Part shown: positions 8,881-15,906 of the stretch, one piece after another
Layout: each line of letters starts with the position of its first letter
How positions within the stretch are numbered: the first letter of the stretch is position 1
DNA from: Parapedobacter tibetensis
GTDB lineage: Bacteria; Bacteroidota; Bacteroidia; Sphingobacteriales; Sphingobacteriaceae
Length of the DNA stretch: 64,000 nt
Direction of reading: 5' to 3'
NCBI RefSeq assembly: GCF_024704835.1
Contig: NZ_JAMXBE010000004.1
Location: forward strand, 372,001 to 436,000
Made by a program: the position numbers and the translations under genes
The notes under the pieces: model-generated
Seen by the model: the letters and a program-made list of their open reading frames with translations, nothing else
Told to the model about the DNA's origin: nothing
Database searches by the model: none

Positions 8881-9405
8881 CTATCCTTCATAGCTTACCT
8901 TGGGAACATGTTTGTCAATTTCCCAACGGCCTGTTCCTTCTTCTCCAATTACGTCAAACATTTCCAAAATACGCCTAGCTACATATTCCTCCTCGATTTG
9001 TTCTTCGAGAAACCATTGGATGAACTGGAAGGTCACAAAATCTTTCAGCTTGATACACTTATCGGCAATATTGTTGAATTGCTGCGTTACATACATTTCT
9101 TGCTCCAACGTCTGCTCAAACACACTACGGAACGACTCAAAATCAGCAGGAATGTTCACGATTTCTGGAGAAACCGCACGCCCACCCCTATCATTTACAT
9201 AGTTGAAGAGTTTCATCATGTGCTTGCGCTCTTCCTCTGACTGAGTAGCAAAAAAATTCGAACTGAAGTCGTAACCTTGCTCATCACACCATGACGACAT
9301 GGCCAAATAGATGGAAGATGAATGGGCCTCTACCTTAATCTGTGCGTTCAGTATGTTTTCTATCTCTTCGTTCAAAGAGGTTTTCAATCTCAATAAATCT
9401 TTCAT
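8881..9405 (-). CDS. ftnA: Ferritin (non-haem, bacterial)
   Basis: The 174-residue product is a four-helix ferritin. Ferroxidase ligands are visible: a Glu in LNEEIENILNAQIKVEAHSS, EERKHMMKLF (Glu and His), and EQIEEEY in the C-terminal helix. Ferritin oxidises Fe(II) and stores it as a mineral in a 24-subunit cytoplasmic shell. A TATTTTTG -7-like element lies at 9472-9465 on the minus strand, giving a leader of about 55 nt, and a strong terminator follows. It is monocistronic. The haem-binding Met of bacterioferritin is not evident, so I call it ferritin. Confidence 0.93.
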   Translation of the reverse strand: MKDLLRLKTSLNEEIENILNAQIKVEAHSSSIYLAMSSWCDEQGYDFSSNFFATQSEEERKHMMKLFNYVNDRGGRAVSPEIVNIPADFESFRSVFEQTLEQEMYVTQQFNNIADKCIKLKDFVTFQFIQWFLEEQIEEEYVARRILEMFDVIGEEGTGRWEIDKHVPKVSYEG

Positions 9406-9464
9406 AATGCTATGTATTTTTAAATTCGAGGAATAGGTAATGCACCTGCTCCTTTTTTGCTATA

Positions 9465-9472
9465 CAAAAATA
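9465..9472 (-). promoter_or_regulatory. Candidate -7 element for ferritin
   Basis: TATTTTTG on the minus strand, matching TAnnTTTG. A TTTG at 9499-9496 lies 23 bp upstream, slightly longer than the usual spacing. Confidence 0.4.
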
Positions 9473-9567
9473 CGAAAACAAAGTGGTAAAACACTCAAAC
9501 TAAAAACAATACAAATTCAGTCTAAATTACTGATGGTGGGTGTTCGGTGGTGGGAGGAGTAACCATA

Positions 9568-9933
9568 TTAATAGGCAATCCGGTTCGGCGTAGTCCGGAG
9601 GCATTCCTTCACAACGCTATTGAGCTCAATCATAAATTTAGCACCTTTCAATAATTCCCGGAGATTCAACACATCGTTAATATCCAACACAAAACAGCGT
9701 GACGTACGGAACGGCATCACAATGGTAAAATCGGCAGTACGAGATGGATTGATAATCATCTCCGAAATATCGATTCCATCAATCTTTTTCTTGAAATTGA
9801 AGAAATCACCTACTTTGAATGCCGTGGTGTTACCGGCAAACTCCAACCAATAACAATTTTTCCTACTACATTGATATACAGTGCCGTGTATTGTTTTATA
9901 AACTTCCTCGAAATGTGCTAAAGGACAAATCAT
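9568..9933 (-). CDS. Small conserved Bacteroidota protein (DUF6686-like)
   Basis: This 121-residue cytoplasmic protein starts MICPLAHFEEVYKTIHGTVY and includes CSRKNCYWLEFAG, a CxxxxC pair. Short proteins of this appearance are frequent and well conserved in Bacteroidota; I believe they correspond to DUF6686, but I cannot confirm that here and know no function. It is a single gene with about 130 bp of unannotated DNA before the exporter gene downstream. The 160 bp towards ferritin hold no other feature besides the ferritin promoter. Confidence 0.65.
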   Translation of the reverse strand: MICPLAHFEEVYKTIHGTVYQCSRKNCYWLEFAGNTTAFKVGDFFNFKKKIDGIDISEMIINPSRTADFTIVMPFRTSRCFVLDINDVLNLRELLKGAKFMIELNSVVKECLRTTPNRIAY

Positions 9934-10063
9934 CGTCTGCGTTAACTAGTTAAACCGATGCGAATATACGCATTATTTATAATCAGTCCAACTAAACATG
10001 CTTTTTGTTTTAAACGTTGCGTGTTAGATTTTAGGCTTATTGCCCATGGCTGATAGCAGATAG

Positions 10064-12295
10064 CTAATTTTTCTGTACGTACGATTGTTTGCTCAACAAG
10101 GTGTATTCAGGTGGGAACTGCTGCTGCCACATGTTGTAATAAGCTCCTTTCACATTCATCAAACTGGGATGGTCTCCTTCCTCAATCAACTCACCCTTAT
10201 GGAGCACGACAATTTTATCAGCGCTCATCACCGTACTGAGGCGGTGTGCTATAAGGATTACAGTCTTGCCCTGTCCATTCAAGGCGGCAATGGCTTGCTG
10301 CACATATCTTTCGGAGGAAGAATCAAGGGAAGAGGTGGCTTCATCCAAAATGAGGATTTCTGGATGGCGGTACAAAGCCCTTGCAATGGCTATTCGTTGT
10401 CGTTGCCCCCCCGAAAGCTGTGTGCCATTTTCACCAATATAGGTGTTGAACCCCGCAGGCATTTGGTCAATGAAGCCTAGCATATCCAATTCCTTGCATA
10501 ATTTCACCACTTGGTTCATATCTGGAGACATATCGCCCACAGCAATGTTTTGCACGATATTCCCAGCAAAGAGGTGTACTTCTTGCGGCACTACGGCCAC
10601 CACTCGTCGCAGGCTTTCGTTGGTAAGGTACCGGATATCATAGTCGCCAATCATGATTTTCCCTCCCTGAAGCGGATACATGCTTTGCAATAATGACAAC
10701 AGCGTGGTTTTTCCAGAGCCACTCTCCCCTACGATAGCGGTGACTTTGCCCATAGGTATGGATAGATTGAGCCGCTCGAAAACCGTTGCCCTCGTACCAT
10801 ATTGGAATTTCACATCCATAAAGGTAACGTCTCCAATCATCTCAGGGGTCAAATCACTCTGGTTTTCCTGCTCCTCACGTTCCAAATCCATCACTTCAAA
10901 CAAGCGGTCGGCCGCAATCAAGGCATCTTGCACGGTCTTGTTCATGCCGATAAGGCTTCCAACCGGGCCAATGAAGTAACCTAAGATTGCATAAAAAGAT
11001 AACAATTCTCCGGGGGTGATAACTTTGTTGAGCACAAACAGCGTACCCAGCCACAGGAGTATCACGGTAAGAAGTCCGGATACTAGGGAATTGGCATTGC
11101 CAATCCACAGCGAATTGGTAGAGGAGCGATAAACGCTTTTCAATAATTGGATAAACCGGGTTTCGGTCTTGAAATTGGCGAAGTCTTCCAAGCCAAAGCG
11201 TTTGATGGTACTTGCGGCGTTTATGGATTCCACCAACTGTGCCTCCAAGTCGGCCGAATCTTCCATAAGTTTTCGTTGTGTCTTACGGTTCAAGCGGTCG
11301 GAAAAGTAGTAGATGATGGCAAACAAGGGTACGATCAGCAACATCACCAACGCCAATTTCCAATAATAGGTAAACATGAGCGCAAATGAAAAAATAACGA
11401 TGAACACATTCACCGCAAAACCGACTAGCGCTTCATTCACAAACGCCCGGATTTTCACCGCGTCATTCATCCGGGAAATGATTTCGCCCACACGCATATT
11501 ATCAAAAAACAACTGGGGCAATCTTAGCAGATGCTTATAGTAACCGAGGATAAGCCGCGCATCGATTTGCTGTCCTGTTTTGATAGTAAGCAATGTACGT
11601 GAATGGTTGATGATAATTTTAATCACCAAAATTGCCGCCATGGCTATCCCCATTAGGTTAAGCAGGTTACGGTTACCATCAGGGATTACATTATCCACGA
11701 TTTTCTGTACGAAAATGGAAGAAGACAGGCCCAAGATCGTAAACATGGCAGCTCCCACCAATACCTGCCATAAAATTGCCTGATGCGGTTTGAGCAAAAA
11801 TCTGAACCTGCTGGCTATACTCGCTTTTTCACTTCCCTGCATGAAGTCGTTGTTGGGGCTGAGTAAGATAAGCACACCCGTCCAACTTTCCTTAAACTTA
11901 TCTAATGGCAATTTTGTGATGGTCCCTGTGGCTGGATCCATTACTTCCACACGGGTTTTTGATACGCCATAAATGACCACATAATGCTGCAATTGCTCGC
12001 GAATGATTACATGGGCTATGGCTGGATAAGGGATTTCGGGCAGGGCATCAATATCGCCTCGTACCCCCTTGGCAGACAAGTTCAGTTTGTTTGCGGCGTG
12101 GATGATACCAAAAGCGGTGGTACCTTTTTGGTCAGTAGATGCATGTTGCCGGATGCGGGCAATCGGCACATCTCGCTTATACCAAGCCAATACAGAAGCC
12201 AGACATGCTGCAGCACAGTCTGTTATGTCATGCTGTTTAATCTTGATACGGGCAGCCCTCCGTTTCCGACCCCAAAAAAAGTTCCATATAGCCAT
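10064..12295 (-). CDS. Peptidase-containing ABC exporter (C39, bacteriocin type)
   Basis: The 743-residue protein has three parts. Residues 15-150 are a C39 cysteine peptidase with Gln21, Cys27 (HDITDCAAACLASV), His104 (QHYVVIYGV) and Asp120 (VMDPATG) all intact. Residues 170-460 are the ABC type 1 membrane domain. From about 485 follows the ATPase, with Walker A GESGSGKT (523-530), signature LSGGQ (627-631) and Walker B ILILDE (647-652). Such exporters cut off a leader after a double glycine and push the mature peptide across the inner membrane. The matching substrate (13706-13942) and HlyD adaptor lie just upstream on the same strand. Confidence 0.95.
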   Translation of the reverse strand: MAIWNFFWGRKRRAARIKIKQHDITDCAAACLASVLAWYKRDVPIARIRQHASTDQKGTTAFGIIHAANKLNLSAKGVRGDIDALPEIPYPAIAHVIIREQLQHYVVIYGVSKTRVEVMDPATGTITKLPLDKFKESWTGVLILLSPNNDFMQGSEKASIASRFRFLLKPHQAILWQVLVGAAMFTILGLSSSIFVQKIVDNVIPDGNRNLLNLMGIAMAAILVIKIIINHSRTLLTIKTGQQIDARLILGYYKHLLRLPQLFFDNMRVGEIISRMNDAVKIRAFVNEALVGFAVNVFIVIFSFALMFTYYWKLALVMLLIVPLFAIIYYFSDRLNRKTQRKLMEDSADLEAQLVESINAASTIKRFGLEDFANFKTETRFIQLLKSVYRSSTNSLWIGNANSLVSGLLTVILLWLGTLFVLNKVITPGELLSFYAILGYFIGPVGSLIGMNKTVQDALIAADRLFEVMDLEREEQENQSDLTPEMIGDVTFMDVKFQYGTRATVFERLNLSIPMGKVTAIVGESGSGKTTLLSLLQSMYPLQGGKIMIGDYDIRYLTNESLRRVVAVVPQEVHLFAGNIVQNIAVGDMSPDMNQVVKLCKELDMLGFIDQMPAGFNTYIGENGTQLSGGQRQRIAIARALYRHPEILILDEATSSLDSSSERYVQQAIAALNGQGKTVILIAHRLSTVMSADKIVVLHKGELIEEGDHPSLMNVKGAYYNMWQQQFPPEYTLLSKQSYVQKN

Positions 12296-12320
12296 CGCTT
12301 TTAATTTATATCAAGTCATC

Positions 12321-12358
12321 TACTTGTTTCTATTGCTATTACTTGTTTCTATTGCTAT
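12321..12358. repeat. Perfect 19-bp tandem duplication
   Basis: TACTTGTTTCTATTGCTAT occurs twice head to tail (12321-12339 and 12340-12358) in the 93-bp gap between the HlyD stop and the ABC exporter start, within the expected transcript. Confidence 0.9.
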
Positions 12359-12388
12359 GAAATCGGGCAAAAAGCCATATACACATCC

Positions 12389-13573
12389 TTATAAAGCAGC
12401 TTGTTGAGCCGATACCACATTCGGATTTAACCAATCGTCGGCCTTATCATATAACAATTGAAACAATGTCCTTCGGGTCACGAAAAAACGTGCCTGCAAA
12501 GTCATTCCTTTACGCAACTTGCCTTCATAGCCATTTTTGAGGGATAGACGGTCCTCATTTAACAAGCATCGTACTTTGAAGTAAGGTTGTTCCCTATCTG
12601 TAAAAATATCGGCTGATATCGATTGTACTTCACCGGTTGCCATACCCCATTGATTATAGTTGAAAGCCTCTACCTGCAAATTCACTGGTGTACCCACTTT
12701 CAAGTAACCGATGTCCTTTGGTAAAATATAGGCCTCAGCAATCAGGCCGGAGTCGGGTGAGATTTCAGCGAGTGCTTCGTTTATACCAATCATGCTGCCT
12801 TGTTGCAAGCCCCTTACCGATTGCAAGGTTCCCGTCGCGGGGGCATGCAGCACATAAAGTTCTTGTTCTTTGTTTACTTGGTTGATGCGGGCTCCCAATT
12901 CGCCCGTCCTCAGCTTGAGGCTATTCAAATCTTGTTGCCATATCGACGCCTGTTCGTCATAGGCTAGTTCCAACTCGGTTTTAGCCTGTTGGTAAGAAAA
13001 ATTTGCTTCGTCGTATTCAGCCGCCGATACAACTCGACTATTGTACAGCTTTTCATATCGTTCGTAGTTCTTCTGGGCAAGATTTAGTTGGTTTTGCAAC
13101 TTGGACACTCGTTGCCAAAACAGGATAAATTGCTGACTATACATAGCTGAAACCAGAAAAGGTCGCCGTTGCAACTCGCGCCGCTGTAATAGGTTGGTGA
13201 GTTTCTGCAGGTCACTCATTTGGTTTCTCATATCAAATCGTTGTGACACTAGCAAATCCTCCTCTTGATCAAGGATATCGGTCCTTATTTTTGCCAATAC
13301 TTGCCCCGCCTTCACATGTTCGTTTTCTTTGACCAGTAGCTCTTCGATTCGGCCAGACACAATGGGCTTCACGGAATAATTTTCCTGTGTAGCGCGCAAC
13401 ACCCCTATACCATGCACGCTTACATCTACTTTAACCACAAAAAGTGAAATGCCGGCAGCCAAGAGCAACAGCAACATGATCTGATAGAGAATAAGTGTTC
13501 GCGGATTGTGCTTATTGAAATGGTATTCCGTTGTATATTCAACAATTTCCGCGGGAAACAACCTTTTTGACAT
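12389..13573 (-). CDS. HlyD family secretion adaptor
   Basis: This 394-residue protein has a short cytoplasmic N-terminus, one membrane helix (YQIMLLLLLAAGISLFVV), a biotinyl-lipoyl-like segment (IVSGRIEELLVKENEHVKAG), a long coiled-coil hairpin (about 115-220), the second lipoyl half (LHAPATGTLQSVRGLQQG) and a beta-barrel C-terminus. HlyD proteins bridge an inner-membrane ABC exporter to an outer-membrane TolC channel. It is 93 bp upstream of the C39 exporter on the same strand and is its evident partner. A strong hairpin separates it from the peptide gene upstream. Confidence 0.9.
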   Translation of the reverse strand: MSKRLFPAEIVEYTTEYHFNKHNPRTLILYQIMLLLLLAAGISLFVVKVDVSVHGIGVLRATQENYSVKPIVSGRIEELLVKENEHVKAGQVLAKIRTDILDQEEDLLVSQRFDMRNQMSDLQKLTNLLQRRELQRRPFLVSAMYSQQFILFWQRVSKLQNQLNLAQKNYERYEKLYNSRVVSAAEYDEANFSYQQAKTELELAYDEQASIWQQDLNSLKLRTGELGARINQVNKEQELYVLHAPATGTLQSVRGLQQGSMIGINEALAEISPDSGLIAEAYILPKDIGYLKVGTPVNLQVEAFNYNQWGMATGEVQSISADIFTDREQPYFKVRCLLNEDRLSLKNGYEGKLRKGMTLQARFFVTRRTLFQLLYDKADDWLNPNVVSAQQAAL

Positions 13574-13618
13574 ACGAATTCATCAATAATGAAAAATATG
13601 AGTATGGGGTGGTATAGG

Positions 13619-13651
13619 AAAAAAGAGGGACTAATTAAGTCCCTCTTTTTT
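13619..13651. terminator. Bidirectional terminator between peptide and exporter genes
   Basis: GAGGGACT (13625-13632) pairs with AGTCCCTC (13638-13645), flanked by six A's and six T's that extend the stem and give U-runs on both strands. It lies 55 bp past the peptide stop and 45 bp before the HlyD start. Partial read-through would make peptide mRNA more abundant than exporter mRNA. Confidence 0.85.
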
Positions 13652-13705
13652 CGAAAGGCTGCGCTTGACAGCCACTTGTTGTAATGATCTGTTGTTATTT
13701 CAGGT

Positions 13706-13942
13706 TTATAACCTACCTAACAAACCTCCCAAGATGTTGCCTACACCTCCCAAAACACCACCAACAAGACCAGTCACTCCACTTAGGTCAAGAGAAAGGT
13801 TGGCATCAACTTGGCTATCAGCTGCAACCACAGTTAAGCCCAATAAACTTCCGATACCCAATCCAAGGACAATGGAGGCATCTGGTAAAAAGCCACCATT
13901 TGTTTCTTTCAGTTCTTGTTCGTTCAATTCTTGAAGTTTCAT
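13706..13942 (-). CDS. Double-glycine leader peptide, bacteriocin-like precursor
   Basis: The 78-residue product starts with MKLQELNEQELKETNGG, a textbook leader for C39 exporters: hydrophobic residues at alternating positions, acidic residues, then Gly-Gly at 16-17. Cleavage after Gly17 gives a 61-residue mature peptide starting FLPDASIVLGLGIG. It is very hydrophobic and glycine-rich with the tail GGVLGGVGNILGGLLGRL, has no cysteine, and carries four Asp against one Arg, so it is acidic. Most class II bacteriocins are cationic; a signalling peptide or a membrane-active toxin are both possible. No immunity gene is recognised nearby. Its HlyD and C39 exporter genes follow downstream. Confidence 0.85.
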   Translation of the reverse strand: MKLQELNEQELKETNGGFLPDASIVLGLGIGSLLGLTVVAADSQVDANLSLDLSGVTGLVGGVLGGVGNILGGLLGRL

Positions 13943-13980
13943 AGATACTAAATTTAAGTAAATTGATTGCCTACTCTATC

Positions 13981-14009
13981 CAAAGGTTTTCGGCATCCCC
14001 CTTTGGCAA
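13981..14009 (-). promoter_or_regulatory. Candidate promoter of the peptide gene
   Basis: On the minus strand TTG (14009-14007), 18 bp, then AACCTTTG (13988-13981), one mismatch from TAnnTTTG. The predicted leader is about 30 nt. The inverted repeat at 14032-14060 lies just upstream of the -33 element, an activator-like position. Confidence 0.4.
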
Positions 14010-14031
14010 CACATGCAGTAATGCAATGTTG

Positions 14032-14060
14032 CCATCACAAATAACGCCATTTTGTGATGG
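14032..14060. promoter_or_regulatory. 10-bp inverted repeat, candidate operator
   Basis: CCATCACAAA (14032-14041) and TTTGTGATGG (14051-14060) are perfect inverted copies with a 9-bp spacer, 90-118 bp upstream of the peptide start. It is the strongest dyad in the roughly 330-bp region between the peptide gene and the divergent XRE gene, whose product is the obvious candidate to bind it. Confidence 0.55.
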
Positions 14061-14078
14061 AAATCATATAAAGGAATC

Positions 14079-14183
14079 ATGAATTCAAACAACCATAAGG
14101 AATACAATACAACTTATCGGAATGTTGGTCGAAAATCTGCTATAAACGGCAAGCCATCTATTACCTTATTCTGCCATGAATAA
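14079..14183 (+). CDS. Possible 34-codon ORF upstream of the XRE gene
   Basis: ATG at 14079, preceded by AAGGA, opens a 34-residue frame (MNSNNHKEYNTTYRN..., ending TLFCHE) that stops at 14183. It shows no known domain. It overlaps by 8 bp an upstream in-frame ATG (14176) of the XRE frame. It could be a regulatory leader peptide or chance. Confidence 0.2.
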   Translation: MNSNNHKEYNTTYRNVGRKSAINGKPSITLFCHE

Positions 14184-14271
14184 AATAAATGAAACAAAAC
14201 ATGATGGACAGTTTGCCAGTTTGTACTTTAGCTGTCTGAGTACTATTTTCCGCATAGAAAAAAGCTATCTT

Positions 14272-14523
14272 ATGACGCCGAACGCCAAAGCAAAAACCGT
14301 GGCCAATAATATTAGACGTGTACGTGAATTTAGAAGCTACACGCAAGATTATGTTGCGAGCAAAATAGGCATTTCCCAAAATGCCTATAGTAAGCTAGAG
14401 TTGGGGTTCCATAAACTTTCATTGGATAGGCTTTTCCAAATTGCCGAAGTGTTGGATATAGAGTGTGTAACATTGCTCCAGCATGATGATGAGGAAATCA
14501 TACAACTACGTGTTATCAGGTAG
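14272..14523 (+). CDS. XRE family helix-turn-helix regulator
   Basis: From the ATG at 14272 the product has 83 residues, essentially one HTH_3 domain: NNIRRVREFRSYTQDYVASK, GISQNAYSKLELG and LDRLFQIAEVLDI. An in-frame ATG at 14176 would add 32 residues lacking domain similarity, so the shorter form is preferred. It is divergent from the double-glycine peptide gene and the intervening DNA holds a strong inverted repeat, so regulation of the peptide operon is the likely role. It converges with the MacA-like adaptor gene, with only 4 bp between the stops. No sensor domain is present; a partner signal is unknown. Confidence 0.8.
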   Translation: MTPNAKAKTVANNIRRVREFRSYTQDYVASKIGISQNAYSKLELGFHKLSLDRLFQIAEVLDIECVTLLQHDDEEIIQLRVIR

Positions 14524-14527
14524 GGCC

Positions 14528-15874
14528 TTAAAGCAAGCTATTCTTATCCACTTTTTCTACCGAGCTTCCATCTTTCAAGGTTTTGCTGATGGCATTGAAC
14601 GGGCGGGAAACCACCTCATCCCCCTCGTTGAGGCCGGATAGGATGCGGATATTGGTGTCGTCTTGAATCCCAGTGGTCACTTCCACTTGTTTCACCTTAC
14701 CATCGTTGTATACAAATACGTATTCTTTTATTTTTGGCTTCCCTGTAGCGGCGGCACTGGTATCGCCTCCTTCATTAGCCGTTGTGTCACTTGCGGTTGA
14801 CTCTCGTGTCGTAACTGATTGGATGGGCACAGCCAAACCGATATCTTGTTGCGTATGGATATCCACAGTGGCAGACAACCCAGGGCGGAAAGGCGAAGGA
14901 TTAGGCTGGTCTTTCTTCAGCAAATCTTCATAGGAGTCGGCTAGTATGCGGACTTTTACATTGAAGTTAGTCACTTGATCGGTACCTGCTGAGCCAGTCC
15001 CTTCCATGGAGGCCGTAGTGGATGAACTGGCTATTTCAGTGACAATCCCCTTGAATTTTCGACCTTGGAAAGCGTCTATCTCGATGGTTGCTTCGTTGTT
15101 CAATGCCACACGATTGATGTCGTTCTCATTCACCTCTACAACTACCTCCATGGAGCTCATGTTGGCAATACGCATGATTTCCGTGCCGGCCATCTGTGCC
15201 GTCCCCACCACGCGTTCGCCAAGCTCCACCTGTAATAGGGATACCACGCCATCCACTGGCGCATAGATGGTGGTCCGTGCCAAGTTATCCCCAGCTTCTT
15301 GTACGGAGGCCTGCGACTGGTCTATCCCATACTTGGTAGCCAATACATTCTGCCGTTGGGCCTCGAGATTTGCACGCGCACTTTCATAATCTGCCCTAGT
15401 CTGGTCAAACTCCGATGCGGAAATCACCTTCTTACTAAAAAGTTCCTTGTTACGTTTGAAAATGGCCTCCATATTCGCAAAATTGGCTTCTTGCTGCTTG
15501 AGCTGCTGCTCGGCAGCTGCCAAGCTGGCCCGTTGTGCATTGAGCGACGCCACGGCCCGCTCATAGCCCGACTGTAAAATATCCGGCCGGATACGACAAA
15601 GTACTTGGCCCTTAGTAACCACCTCGCCCTCCATTACATTGAGCTCAACGATTTCGCCCGAAACTTCTGAACTCAATTTTACTTCTATTTCTGGATGGAT
15701 TTTTCCACTGGCCGATACCTGTTCGTTCACGGTTTTTTTCGCTACCTTATCCGTGGCCACTTTGATTACATTGCCCTGCCCAATCCATCCCGCCTTATTA
15801 GCGATGATGACCAACACCACCAAGATTACCGCGCCAATCAGCACGTATTTAAGTGTATTTTTCTTCTTTGCCAT
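14528..15874 (-). CDS. MacA-like periplasmic adaptor (HlyD/RND-MFP family)
   Basis: The 448-residue protein starts with a charged tail and a membrane anchor (YVLIGAVILVVLVIIANKAGW). A lipoyl half (LSSEVSGEIVELNVMEGEVV), a coiled-coil hairpin with FKRNKELFSKKVIS, the second lipoyl half (TTIYAPVDGVVSLLQVELGE) and beta-barrel and membrane-proximal domains follow. It resembles MacA-type adaptors that join an ABC exporter to TolC. It lies 32 bp downstream of a TolC gene in the same direction, but no MacB follows; the next exporter on this strand is the C39 protein. It therefore either supplies that exporter or pairs with a MacB elsewhere. Confidence 0.88.
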   Translation of the reverse strand: MAKKKNTLKYVLIGAVILVVLVIIANKAGWIGQGNVIKVATDKVAKKTVNEQVSASGKIHPEIEVKLSSEVSGEIVELNVMEGEVVTKGQVLCRIRPDILQSGYERAVASLNAQRASLAAAEQQLKQQEANFANMEAIFKRNKELFSKKVISASEFDQTRADYESARANLEAQRQNVLATKYGIDQSQASVQEAGDNLARTTIYAPVDGVVSLLQVELGERVVGTAQMAGTEIMRIANMSSMEVVVEVNENDINRVALNNEATIEIDAFQGRKFKGIVTEIASSSTTASMEGTGSAGTDQVTNFNVKVRILADSYEDLLKKDQPNPSPFRPGLSATVDIHTQQDIGLAVPIQSVTTRESTASDTTANEGGDTSAAATGKPKIKEYVFVYNDGKVKQVEVTTGIQDDTNIRILSGLNEGDEVVSRPFNAISKTLKDGSSVEKVDKNSLL

Positions 15875-15906
15875 TGTCTTCCTAATGATTTTGGTTGTTT
15901 ACTCGT

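Noticed and set aside
14176-14271. N-terminal 32-residue extension of the XRE regulator
   Set aside because: No domain similarity and not needed for the HTH; the ATG at 14272 begins right at the family's usual start. Kept only as a possible isoform.
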